From positions 2,170,001 to 2,234,000 of the forward strand of contig JALUTQ010000001.1 of assembly GCA_032718865.1 (NCBI GenBank): a stretch of 64,000 nt of DNA, given 5' to 3'. This stretch comes from Tilletia caries. Lineage: Eukaryota > Basidiomycota > Exobasidiomycetes > Tilletiales > Tilletiaceae. This document shows positions 9,439-20,101 of this stretch, piece by piece; the first letter of the stretch is position 1; every line of letters starts with the position of its first letter. The notes below the pieces were generated by a model. The model worked only from the letters and a program-made list of their open reading frames with translations, was not told the DNA's origin and made no database searches. The translations under genes were made by a program, and so were the position numbers.

Positions 9439-12400
9439 TCAATCTTCCTCCTCCTCCCCCTCCTCGATGGAGACGAAGGCCGAGGCAGCAGCCGCAGCTG
9501 CGCGACGCGGTCCGACAGCACCGACACCTGTGCCAGTAGTGGACCCGCCCGCCTCGGTACCTCCCGCCGTCCCTGACCCTGACCCTGACGCTGACCCTGA
9601 CCCGACTCCGACTGCAGCAACATCCGCTCCTCCTCCCTCAGCTACCTGACTCCCACTGCCCTCAGCACCAGCAGGGTTGGCAGTAGACACAGCCGGGCTC
9701 GCGGCCGGGACGCTCGACGATTCCGATATGACCGTCTGGCGTGGGTATACGTCGCTCCCCAACGAAGGTGGAGCGAACAGGCCGCGAAGCCCCTGACCGG
9801 AGGCGGAGGCCGAAGAGAAGGGTCCATTGTTGGATGACGAAGGAGTGTGGCGCGAAAGATACGATGGATATGCGCCGCGCTGACTGCTTCCAGGAGCAGC
9901 CGCGCCGCCGCTGCCGCTGCCACTGCTACCGCCACGGGGCATAAAGCCATCAAATTGCCCAAACCCACGGCCAGGGATAGGCGAGCTCAGAGCAGGATGC
10001 AGGGCCGAAGACGAGCTCTGCGGCAGCCCGGACGGTGTCGAGCTGAAGGGGTGGAAGCCGGGCAGCGAAGCGAACCCCTGAGACGCTGCATGGGATGTCC
10101 GAAGGCCAGACGAAGAGGACACCCACAGCCCATTGACCTTCGACGAGTCCAACTGGCCCAGCCCACCCACATACGCCGGCTCGTCCTCCTCGTCCACCCA
10201 ATCATCTTCGTCATCGGCATCGGCATACCCGCTCTTCTTCCGTCGCGCAAAGACATCTCGAACGCCCCGCTGGATCGGACTCGTCCGTTTGGGAGGCGCA
10301 GGCGAGTCATCGACGGGCCCAGTCCAGCCAGGAGGTGGGCGACCCCAGCTTCGATGCCAGGTGCAGAGCGGGACAGAGCGCAGGTCGCTCGAGGGCTGAG
10401 TCAGATTCGCGCCGCCATGCCCTTGTTGACCGTGCGCTTGACTGACCGCAGCCGCCCGATGTATCGCACCCTGCAGCGCATGATTGGCCGAAGGAGGCTT
10501 ATACGGCGACCGAGACTTGTGCGCCACGAACAGGGTCGAATGCGCTGCCGAGCTTGGCAATCCATTCAGTGAGCCACTCGCAGATCTGAGAATCTCGCTC
10601 GGTTCATCCGTGATGGCCGAAGGGACGGCGAGCAGGTCGCCCTCGTATGCTGAGCTGCGGTTAGAAGGGACATCGCCGCTCCCCCCACCACGCGTGAACG
10701 TAGGAATTTGGCCCGGGGCTGTCGGTCCTCCACCCTCGGCCTCATTGGGCCCTTCCCCACGAGCTATTTCGCTCAGCATGCTCGGTCCAGGCGAGCTGGC
10801 GCGTGAATGCCCCGAGCCCGTCCGATGATGGTGATGCCGCTGATGAGGACCATTCACACCCAACGCCAAGCCGTACCCGCTCTTATGTCTCTTCACCACC
10901 GTACCGCCATCCGCACTCGGCCGACGATTATGGATCGACTTCAAACTGTTCCCGTTGAACGAGCCGGCATTGAACGATCCCGAGTTCGAGCCGCTCTTCG
11001 TCATGCCGGCATCGTACGGTCGGCGGAATGAACTCGCGGACCCGACCGAACCCGTCTTGGCAGGCAACCGACGAGGATGGAGCTGCTGCTGAGAGAACGA
11101 ATGCATGCTCGAGGGTCTACTACCCCGTAACGGCGCAGCGAACAAGCCCGGCATTTCGTGCGCGTAGTCGCCAAACGCCGTGCCCGTAGGCGTGATGCTC
11201 CCCGCGCTCTGCCGCCGGAAATTCGTAGGCCGGTTCAAGCCATCATGAGCATTCGTGACCATGTTCGTGCTCGTACCTGCCGCACCCGCGCTCGCGCTCG
11301 TAGGGATGGCAGACGCAGACGCTGCAATTCCAGGCAAGACGGTGCTCCCGGTCGAGCTGCGACGACTCATGCTGCCCCTGTTCGAGCCACTGGCGACGGC
11401 GAAGGGACCCACCAACGACCGGCGTACGGTAGGGCTCACGGGCGGATACGGGTTCTGACGGGACCGTACCGAGCCCGTGTTCCGAGCCACACTCCCAGAC
11501 AGACTCGCCGAGTTATTGCGTGAATGCGCCGCACTGCCGCCCAACGTCCCACCTCCCCTAAGTGCCGACGAGGCGGGGCTGCCTGCAAAGCCATGGGCAA
11601 GCGACAACGCAGCCGCCTGGCTCTGTTTCTGCTTCCGCTTCTTCGCGTGTCGCTCATCCGCATTCAGCCAGGTCCGAACTGTAGAAAGGAACGAGCTCTT
11701 CGGACGTCGGGCCTTCTCACTCCGCTTCTTCGTCTCGTCCGTCTCGCCTTGAGATTGGACCGTGCTGAAGGTATCTTGGGACATGGACGCACCGAGCGGC
11801 CCTTGCTTCACCGAGTTGACGCTCTTTTTGGGAGTCAGACCGGGGGCCGCCTTTGAGGAGGCGCCAACAGAAGTCGGGGTATGGCTGCTTACATCAACGC
11901 TCTTCGACGGCGAGCCTGGCGAGACGCCGGACGTCTTGGAAAGAATGGAAGCCGGCGTGCCGGGCTGGAACGGATCCGCCCTGGGACCAATCGACGACCC
12001 AGCGACGCCTCCCGAGCCCGGGCCGGTAACCCCAATCGTGGGCGTACGCTCAGCTTCCTTCCCTCGACCCCCACCCGCCTTGGCAATCAAACTGCCCGCA
12101 CCACGACGGGAGAAGAGCGCCGAGACGGGACTCTTGGCGCGTTCGGGATGATTCGACTCCCCATCCTGGTGTCCGCTCGAATTACCGCCAGCGCCATTCG
12201 AGGGCGACGACCCATCTCCACTCCTTCCCGAGAGCGCATTCGCAAACGTCCGGATGCTCAACGAGTTCGTACGTGGCCGATCCGCTCGCTTCGGACGCGT
12301 CCCCTTGTTTGGCGTGATGTTCAGAGCAACCGTCGCGAGAGCGGCCGAGGCCGAAACTGGAGAGGAAGGTGTGGTATGGCTCGGCGTCTCGGGCAGGACC

Positions 12401-15400
12401 TGCTGGCGTAATGGCGAAGTCGAGCTCTGCGCAGCCGTAACAGATGGCGAGAGAGCACCAGGCCTCGGCACTTCCGCCGCGCTGTAGGATGTCCGACCAG
12501 CTATTGTATCACCACTGACACCACCACCACCACCACCACGGGCAGCTCCAGTAGCAGTAGCCGCCGCCGCTTCCGAACTCGCATTCGATCTCCGACTCGC
12601 AGCCCGCTGGAGGGCAAGCACCGAGTCCGACTGACTACCCACCACCGACGCCGACGACACCCCCGAAACCGCCGCCAAACTGCGATCCCGCTCCAACTGC
12701 CGCAGAGCAGCCATGGCCGCCGTCCCACTCGCGCCCGGCAACCGATTCAGATGCTCCCGGAACGAGTCCTGGGCCGACTTCGGCAGGCCCTCGTTCGAGC
12801 CGATCGATACAAGAGCAGCGACGGCAGCCGCTCGGGCGTGGTCGCTGTCCGTCCTATGTCGGGCCGGGTCCTTTGGCGGGATCGGCGGTGGGCTCATCGG
12901 ATCTGTCTGAGGGGTCGGTGGGAGGGGCGGCGAGACCGGTCTTTGGACGCCGCTCGGAGGAACAGCTCCGCCGCCGCCCAGGACACCCACACCACTCGCC
13001 ACCACCTCCGCCGCGTCCTTCGAAGAAGCGCCCGGCACCACCCCAGCAGCAAGAGCAGCCTCACTCTCCTTCTCCCGCTCCCTCTCCTCCGCCTTCTTCT
13101 TCAAGATCCACCAAAGCGCCCCACTCGCATCACACGCGTCCGTCGTGACACTATGCACAATCTGGCCCACCTCGACGCCGACCATCGAGAGCGCAAACAG
13201 AAGCCGCTGCTCCACCAGCGTCGAGAAGAGCGTCGGTTGGAGCTGGGTCAGCAGGGAGACGTAGTCCACGAAACGAGTCGCAGAGGCGGCTGAGGCGGAA
13301 TGGGGTGGGAGGATACCCTCGACGGAGAGAGCGATGGAAGAGGCGGACCGACGTTTGGTGCGGGATGGTGTGCGGAAGTGACCAGCGCCCGGTCCACCCG
13401 CGGGTCCTCCTCCGCCACCTCCGGCCGTAGCAAGGGACCTAGACGAATTCTGCGAGTGGAATTTGGTCAAGTTCGATCCCTCTGGACCCGTCAGCGTCGG
13501 GGCGGAGGTGGAGGCCACCGACTGCGCAGTCGCCGTCGTCGTCGTCGTCATAACACTACTTTGAGACGGCCCACTATTTGACCTCACCGTCGTGTCCCGG
13601 GGATCATCGATGGACGAAGTAGGCGACTCGTGATGGGTGGGCAACGGCGCGGATGCATTGGCACCCACGCTCGTAGGACCTGAGGCCTTACGAGACTGGT
13701 CCGATCCCATCGAGTCTTTGCGCCGTATCGTCGTCTGACTCTCGTTCCGCATGCTTTTTAATCGCTGACGATCAATCTCATCGGAAGACGACGATTTGGT
13801 CTTGTCCGCGTCTTCCCCTCCGGGCGCAACTTCCCCAGCAGGTTTGGCGAGAGCACTCGCACTACTCCCCGCTGCTCCCCCTTCCAGTTCCTCGTCGTCG
13901 TCCTCCGTCGTCGGACTTGTCGATTCAGAGCGAGGCGGCGTGCTCTCCTCCATCGACGCCGACTCGCTCTCAGAGACAGCGGAGACGAAGCTGAGATCGG
14001 ACAACTGAGACATTGTCGAGGCCGTGGTCTGATGGAGTCCTACGGGCGCGGAAAGTGAAGAGGAGGAGGAGGAAGAGGCAACGATTTCGGGAGACCGGTT
14101 CGTGACATCTGTCGTTACCGCGTCTGCTTGTGCATTCTCACCCTCGGCTGCGTGTACGCCGACGACCGGCTCGTCTGAATCCTTCTCCTTGATCTCGGTT
14201 TCGTCCCCTGTCGCCTGCTCTTGCCGGAATGTCCTATCCCCGTCCGCCTCATCACCTGCAGAATGGGAGACCGAATTGTTGCTCTCATTGTCTGCCTCCG
14301 TGGTCGGCGGCAGGTCCGAGACGGGACCACCGCCTGTCCGACTGGCCGCCCGACTTCGTTCCCTCTCCCTGTTCTCACTCTCGCGCTCACGGAGAACTTC
14401 GGATCCGCCGTCGCTGGGCGGGGCACTATTCGACAGGTGTGGATGTCGATAGGACGAGGGAGGGTGGTTATGGTCTGCCGACTCGGCGCCTGAGGTGCCG
14501 AAGGAAGATAGTGAGGGCAGCGGGGGCATTGGGTGACGAGTGAACCAGGGATGGCTGAGGATGGCGCGGATTCCCAGTCTCTCGACTGGATTTTGCTTGA
14601 GGATGGAGCGGATCAGATCACGAGCGTCTGTATGAGAGGAAAATGCATCAGCATTTTTTGGGAATGGAAGCAGGCGGTATAGAGCTCTGGCACACGAGAC
14701 CGACTCACCGTCGGAGAGATCTTCGGGAATGTCGTAATCGCCCTGTAATATTTTAAGCCGCATGATGTCCTCATCGTCATCGTCGAAGGGAAGAGCGCCT
14801 GTGAGGAGCGCATACAGGATGATGCCGAGGGACCAGATGTCAACCTCTGCCAGTCGTGTTGTTCAGGAATTTGTGATCAGCCAACGACGAAAAAATCAGA
14901 CCGCGCCAAGGGAAAAGAGAAGGAAGAAACGAGAAAACGAACCTTGTCCAAAGTACTTTTTCCCCGCCAGCATCTCTGGAGCCGCATACCCGGTTGTCCC
15001 ACAGAACGTGTCCATCAACTTCCGCCGCTCAAACTCGCGAGTAAATCCAAAATCGCCAAGTTTGACGTTACACATCTCGTCAAGGAGGACGTTTTCGAGC
15101 TTGAGATCCCGATGGACGATGCCTCGCTCGTGGATGTATGCGACTGCGAGACAGAGCTGTCCGAAGAGACGGCGTGCCTCGGCGTCGGGTAAGGTTCCCC
15201 GCTCGACGAGGTAGTCGTACAACTCGCCCCCCGCGCAGAGTTCGGACACCATCCAGATGGAAGACTCGGTCGCGAGGACCTCGTAGAGCTGGGTGACGTG
15301 TGGGTGGTGCAGCTTGCGGTGATGGTGGATCTCCCTGGTGAGCGCGGCGGCTGCGTGGGAGGAGTGTGACTTGGGGATCTGCTTGATGGCGACGCGGGTG

Positions 15401-15690
15401 TTGGTAAGCCGATGTGTGGCCAGGCTGACTTTGCCGAAGGTGCCCTCTGCGATCGGCCTTCCGAGGGTGTAGTTCCCGACGGTCTTGAGTGCTGAGGAGG
15501 CGTGGAGCTCCTTTCCGAGTTCTTCGTATGCGCTTGCGAGGGCGGCCTTCTGCCGTGCGGACATGTTGGCGGCTGATGCTGTGGAGGAGGAGGATGGGCC
15601 GACGCCTGTGTAAGCCGTGCTGCCATTGATGCCGCTTCCGCTGTTCATGCCCATCGCTGGCCCCGGGCCTCGTCTCGACTGGGGATGCAT
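9439..15690 (-). CDS. CAMK-like serine/threonine protein kinase with very long disordered tail
   Basis: Exons: 15690-14943, 14846-14709 and 14627-9439, giving 2,024 aa with all junctions in frame. The kinase domain spans about residues 74-325. It has the glycine loop AEGTFGKV, catalytic lysine in VAIK (K103), catalytic loop HRDLKLEN (D195), DFG (213-215), activation segment CGTTGYAAPE and a C-lobe ending ILSHPWF. The sequence resembles the fungal CAMKL group (Kin4/Nim1/Hsl1-like), but I cannot assign an orthologue. About 1,700 residues after the kinase are Ser/Pro/Gly/Ala-rich and probably disordered. Two islands look structured: residues ~741-810 (FVDYVSLLTQLQPTLFSTLV) and ~1714-1735 (LCTWHRSWGRPPPGWTGP). 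The N-terminal ~70 residues are also low complexity. The gene ends in an acidic EEGEEEED tail. Its promoter lies in 15691-16278. Confidence 0.88.
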
Positions 15691-16278
15691 GGTTCCAGCG
15701 CGACCGGGTGGGCAAGGCTGTGTTCTTCTGTGCTGCCTCGCTGTCTGCTGCGGGCGTGAAGCGAAGCGGTGCGGTGCGGTAAGTGCTGGAAATCAATGCC
15801 TGCGACAGAGCGAGAGCGAGAGCGAGAGGGGGAAAGAGAAAGGGAAAGCGAAGATCGAAGCTTGCGATGATGAGCAGCTGGTCTGGCAGCGTATAGTATG
15901 GAATTGCCCGAATAGCATCCGCCTCATCTTTCTCTCCGGCAAACGATCTCATCCATTTGCTTAGCCGGAAGCCCGGAAGCCCGCGCAGACGCCGACTTGC
16001 CATTCGATCGTCACGGAGAACAAAGGGAAACGCAGTCATCACCGAGCTTCTTCCCATTCGAGCCCAGTATCCGGATCTCTCCTTCCGACGCGTCTATATC
16101 ACCTTCTCGCTCGGGCCGCAACTACTGGCGTCAACTTTCCCTAGCAATTCCATCCAAGGGCTCGCATGTCCGCCGCCTGGATGGCTGTGTCCTCAGTGAC
16201 AATCGACGTGGTATTGATGAACGCACTCGGTACGACCGTAAAATACGGAGAGACCTCTTAGCCAAGAATGACAATCCT
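15691..16278. other. Promoter of the kinase and 3' flank of the peroxiredoxin
   Basis: No open frame with recognisable content. A GAGAGCGAGAG-type purine run lies at about 15806-15850, in the kinase upstream region. Confidence 0.5.
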
Positions 16279-17293
16279 CTAAGCAGTGGGGTCCTTGGTG
16301 AAGCGCAGGTAGGGCTTCACGACCTCGACGTCGGGGAACAGCTTCTTCACGTCCTCGCCTTGGACGGAGGGGTGGACAATGACCTGTTTGGACAAGCCAG
16401 AAGAACGTGTCAGTGTTGCGTTCGAATTCTGCGCAGTCAGGAGGTATGTGACTGCTCACCTTGTCGCCCTTCTGCCAGTTGACGGGGGTGGTGATCTTGT
16501 GCTTGTCGCCGATCTGCAGCGAGTCGATGACACGGATGATCTCGTCAAAGTGACGGCCGGTGGAGGCTGGGTAGGAGATCTTCAGGCGGATGACCTTCTT
16601 GGGGTCGATAACAAAGACGTCGCGGACTGAGAATCACGTTGCAGTACATCGGACGCGTGCATATATGGGGAGAAGGCGATAATCAGCTCTTGATACCTCG
16701 GAACGAAAAGCGTAAAGTGTGCAGGACGCAGTCACGGGAAGAGATTGGAAACTCACCAGTGAATGGGATGCCCTTCGCATCGACGTTGGTCGCGTCGAGA
16801 GCGTCCAGCATGTCGTATTCAGTTGCGATTTTGCGGTCCTTGTCGCCAATGATAGGGAAATCGACTTTGGACTTGGCAATCTCCTCAATGTCGGCGATCC
16901 ACCGGTCGTGGGACGCGACATCGTTGGCGGACAGGCCGATCACCTTCACGCCGCGCTTCTTGAACTCGGGGCTCTTGCGTGCGACCTCGCCGAGCTCGGT
17001 GGTGCACACGGGGGTGAAGTCATCGGGGTGGCTGGGAATGGCACAATTTGAAATTAGAATTGGCAGGTGTCAAACTTCAGCTGATCAAAGCCGCACTCAC
17101 GAGAAGAGAATGCCCCATGAGTCACCGAGGTACTCGTGGAGTGAGAGAGTGCCGTGGGTGGTCTGGAAATGAGAGAGAGAGAAGTACGCGTCAGCTGGAG
17201 CTCGGACAGAGCGATGAGAGAGAACAGGCCAAGATGCTGACTGACCTCGGCAGTGAAGTCGGGGGCGACGGATCCAAGGCGAAGGTTGGGCAT
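16279..17293 (-). CDS. 1-Cys peroxiredoxin (Prx6 type)
   Basis: Five exons: 17293-17246, 17162-17101, 17031-16757, 16626-16460 and 16383-16279; 218 aa. It reduces hydrogen peroxide and organic hydroperoxides. The active-site block HPDDFTPVCTTELGE puts the peroxidatic cysteine at residue 46, with the preceding Thr and Pro of the PxxxT/SxxC motif. The C-terminal extension typical of the Prx6 class is present (about residues 150-218). No other cysteine occurs in the entire protein, so there is no resolving cysteine and the enzyme must rely on an external thiol such as glutathione or thioredoxin. No targeting sequence is evident, since the protein begins directly with MPNLRLGSVAPDF. Length matches the family (~220 aa). 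It is transcribed divergently from the XPA gene over ~360 bases. Confidence 0.93.
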
Positions 17294-17652
17294 GACTGCT
17301 GTGGTTGGTGGGAGCGAGGGATGGGGATGGGAATGGGAAGATGGTGGTGGTGGTGGAGAGGAAGATCCAGCCCGGGCACTGCACGAACATCCCGTCCTGC
17401 CTTATGAAGCTCAGAACTCAGAAGGCCAGAAGCGGGCCAAGAAGGAAAGGCTTACGACCGTGCAGCGTACCAGCCACGCCTTCCGGCTTCCCAATCACGC
17501 CATCCACGCCGCGCACCGCTGAGGCACCGAGCGTCACCTCATACGGCCGGAACATGCTCGATGATCGCGGCCATGCTCTCGACGATGGCGAGCTGCTCAC
17601 TCACGCTGCACCCACACGAACGAACGGAACGAGTGCACGAACGAGCGAGAAG

Positions 17653-18595
17653 ATGTCCACGCGCAACGCCGCCGCCGGGCCCAGCACGGTGCGCAACACC
17701 CCGGCCACCTCCCGCAACGCCGCACAGGGAGCAGGCCTCTACAACACCCGCGGCACCAAGCGCAAAGAGCGGCCCTCATCAGGCGCAGCAGACGCGCCCC
17801 TCCCGCGCGACAAGAGCCTGGGGAACTACATCGAGTTCGACCTCAGCAAGGTCCGCAACTCCAAGGGCGGCTTCTTGGTCGAGGATGACGACGCGCCCGG
17901 TGGCAACGCTGCCAAGACCGTCGAGGAGTTGAAGAAGGAGCGTGAGAGGCAGATGCAGCGCATGGAGCAGGAGCAGGATCCGGGCATCATCCTCGACTCG
18001 TCCAAGCAGCCCCACTGCCACGTCTGCAACTCCCTCGAGGTTGATGAGCAGTTTCGCCGCATCTTCAGTATTCTCGTCTGCAAGACATGCATGAAGGCCG
18101 ACCCGGACAAGTTCAGCTTGCTCACCAAGACCGAAGTCAAGGAGGATTATCTGCTCACAGACTGTGAGTACATATTCCTGTATACATACATTGGACCCGT
18201 ATTCTGACGCACTGTCTACCGATTCCACAGCTGAACTGCGCGATCCCGAACTCCTCCCCCACCTCCTCCGTCCAAATCCACACAAAGCAACCTACTCCAA
18301 CATGATGCTCTTCCTCCGCTGCCAAGTCGAATCCTACGCCTTCGGCCCCTCCCGCTGGGGCTCCCCCGAAGAACTCGACGCCGAGTTCGCCCGTCGACAA
18401 GAAGCCAAAGCAAAACGGCGCGGCAAGAAATTCGCAGAGGACATCCAGGCACTCCGGAAACGGACCAGGGACGAGACGATTGCGAAGAGGAACGAGGTCG
18501 CGGCACATGAGCATACGTGGGTTGAGGTGCCGGGACAAGTCGGCAAGCAGGAGTGCGAAACGTGTGGGCAGGAGATCGAGGTTGAAGAGTTCTGA
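17653..18595 (+). CDS. RAD14: XPA/Rad14 nucleotide-excision repair protein
   Basis: Exons 17653-18163 and 18231-18595; 291 aa. XPA verifies damage and scaffolds the nucleotide-excision repair complex in the nucleus. The hallmark zinc finger is C122-x2-C125-x17-C143-x2-C146 (CHVC to CKTC). It is followed by the conserved segment KTEVKEDYLLTD that spans the splice junction into SELRDPELLPHL. The DNA-binding C-terminal half includes MMLFLRCQVESYAF and RWGSPEELDAEF. A final CETC pair lies near the C-terminus. The N-terminal third is low complexity, as is usual. I chose the ATG at 17653. An in-frame ATG at 17554 would add 33 residues. The gene shares its upstream region with the peroxiredoxin. Confidence 0.93.
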
Positions 18596-19796
18596 AATTT
18601 TACGGGATCGCACGACGGGCCTCTCGCCTTCTCCCGGGCAACCTTTTTTTCACTTCTCCGCGCGGAGAATTCCCCGGTTTTGCAAGTGGACTTCCTTCCT
18701 TCAGTATCGGATTCTAACCTGTATTTCTAGTTCTCCCCGTCGTCAGCATTCAGAACACCCTCTAATCATTGCAACGGTGTGGGCCCCAAGCCTCGACTGA
18801 GCCTCGGATGGTTCAATCATTCGCCCCGCTTTATACCTGGCCCTCAAAGGAGAGGCGCCGACGTCTTGTATCATTACCGCCGATACAATTGGCAGCGACG
18901 ACGCTACAAGACCTCGGCCCCATCTCAAGTGTACCGGGGAGGAGGACCGTCAGCACTTCTCCACCTGCCACCTCTCGAGTCTCAGCCCCTCCACTGGATC
19001 TTCTCCGCACCCGCAAAAAGTCCGTCAATACCCCTGTCCACCTCGTCCCTCAACTCATGCATCCACTTCTCCTTGGCTGCCTTGGAGCGGCTGGCTCTGC
19101 GACTAGGGTGGAAAACAGGCGAAGTCCGATACTGCTTCGAGCCTAAATGCCAAGGTCCAGATTGACTGGCCGCCGACCCCTTGCCTCGGCTCGCAGGGCA
19201 CGCAGCACGCTATTGTCCGGGTCGGCTAGAAGGGAGGACGAAGATCGTGCAACGGAAGGCACTCACGCTCAACAAGGATGGGAAGGACGGAGGGGTCGGG
19301 GGTCGAGATCGATCAGCCGGGTTGGTCCAAATCGGGATCTTCGCCACCGTCTTCCTTCCTCGACGCTCAGTCAAATCTCTCAGTCGCCTTGAAATGACCC
19401 CCCCCCCCCCCCTTCTATCACGCTCTCGAACCTCATCGCCTCGTCAGTCGAGCTCTCGCAGGAAGCCTCTCGTAGCGAGCACTCACATCGGTGCCCCACG
19501 CAACTCCCGAACATCACCCCTCTGCTCCGTCCTCTTCTTTGTAATGGACAGCCTCCTTCTACGTTCTACTCGGCTTGACCACAGCGAACCCAGCCTCCTT
19601 CGCCGGACACATGCAGAAGTACTTCCCCGAAGCAGAAGCATCCCACCTCCAAGCCAACCCTTCTCACAGAAAGTCACCCAATGTCGACGTAAATGAGGTC
19701 GACCGTACTCCCGCGCCGAGGCGCCAAGCACCCCGACCCCCCAGCAAAAAGGAGAAAACAAGAGAAAGAAAGAGAAGGGAACCCGAAGCAAAAGAG
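18596..19796 (+). other. Unresolved stretch; possible spliced gene of unknown function
   Basis: One + frame is open from about 18779 to 19163 and contains the segment WKTGEVRYCFEPKCQG. A short candidate intron (19153-19203, GTCCAG to CTCGCAG) would extend it into HAARYCPGRLEGRTKIVQRK and onward to about 19400. There a poly-C tract (19399-19412) interrupts it. A further open piece at 19575-19823 could be a last exon but runs into the tRNA gene. There is no ATG in the favoured frame and no recognised domain, so this is only a candidate. Confidence 0.25.
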
Positions 19797-19872
19797 AGAG
19801 GGGAAGGCGGTTTGAACGCCTGACCTGCTGAGCTGCAATCAGCTGCTCTACCACTGAGCTATGTATCACCTC
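19797..19872 (-). tRNA. tRNA-Cys (anticodon GCA)
   Basis: On the - strand the D arm GCTC-AGTGGTA-GAGC, anticodon arm GCTGA-TTGCAGC-TCAGC (anticodon GCA) and T arm AGGCG-TTCAAAC-CGCCT are all perfectly paired. The A box (TAGCTCAGTGG) and B box (GCGTTCAAACC) are present. A TTTT run follows ~12 bases downstream as a Pol III terminator. The acceptor stem GAGGTGA/TCCCCTC has one mismatch, and four extra bases (TACATA instead of two) separate it from the D arm. No intron is seen in the anticodon loop. The imperfect 5' side could mean a non-canonical fold or early decay. Confidence 0.75.
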
Positions 19873-20101
19873 GTCTTTTTTTCTTCTCCCTTCGTTCAGC
19901 AAGGAATTCAAGTTTCATTTTGATGAAGAACATTCCATATGATTTGGCCTGACAACTGAGGAGGAATCATAAAATAGAATCATAGGTCCGATGACAAGTA
20001 CTGGAGAGTGCCGTTGTTGTGTGAAGTATGGTCGCAAGGCTGCGACCGGGGGATGTTGAGTTTGAGGGCGGGGAAGGACGATGGAGCTCGAGCCTTTAGG
20101 C

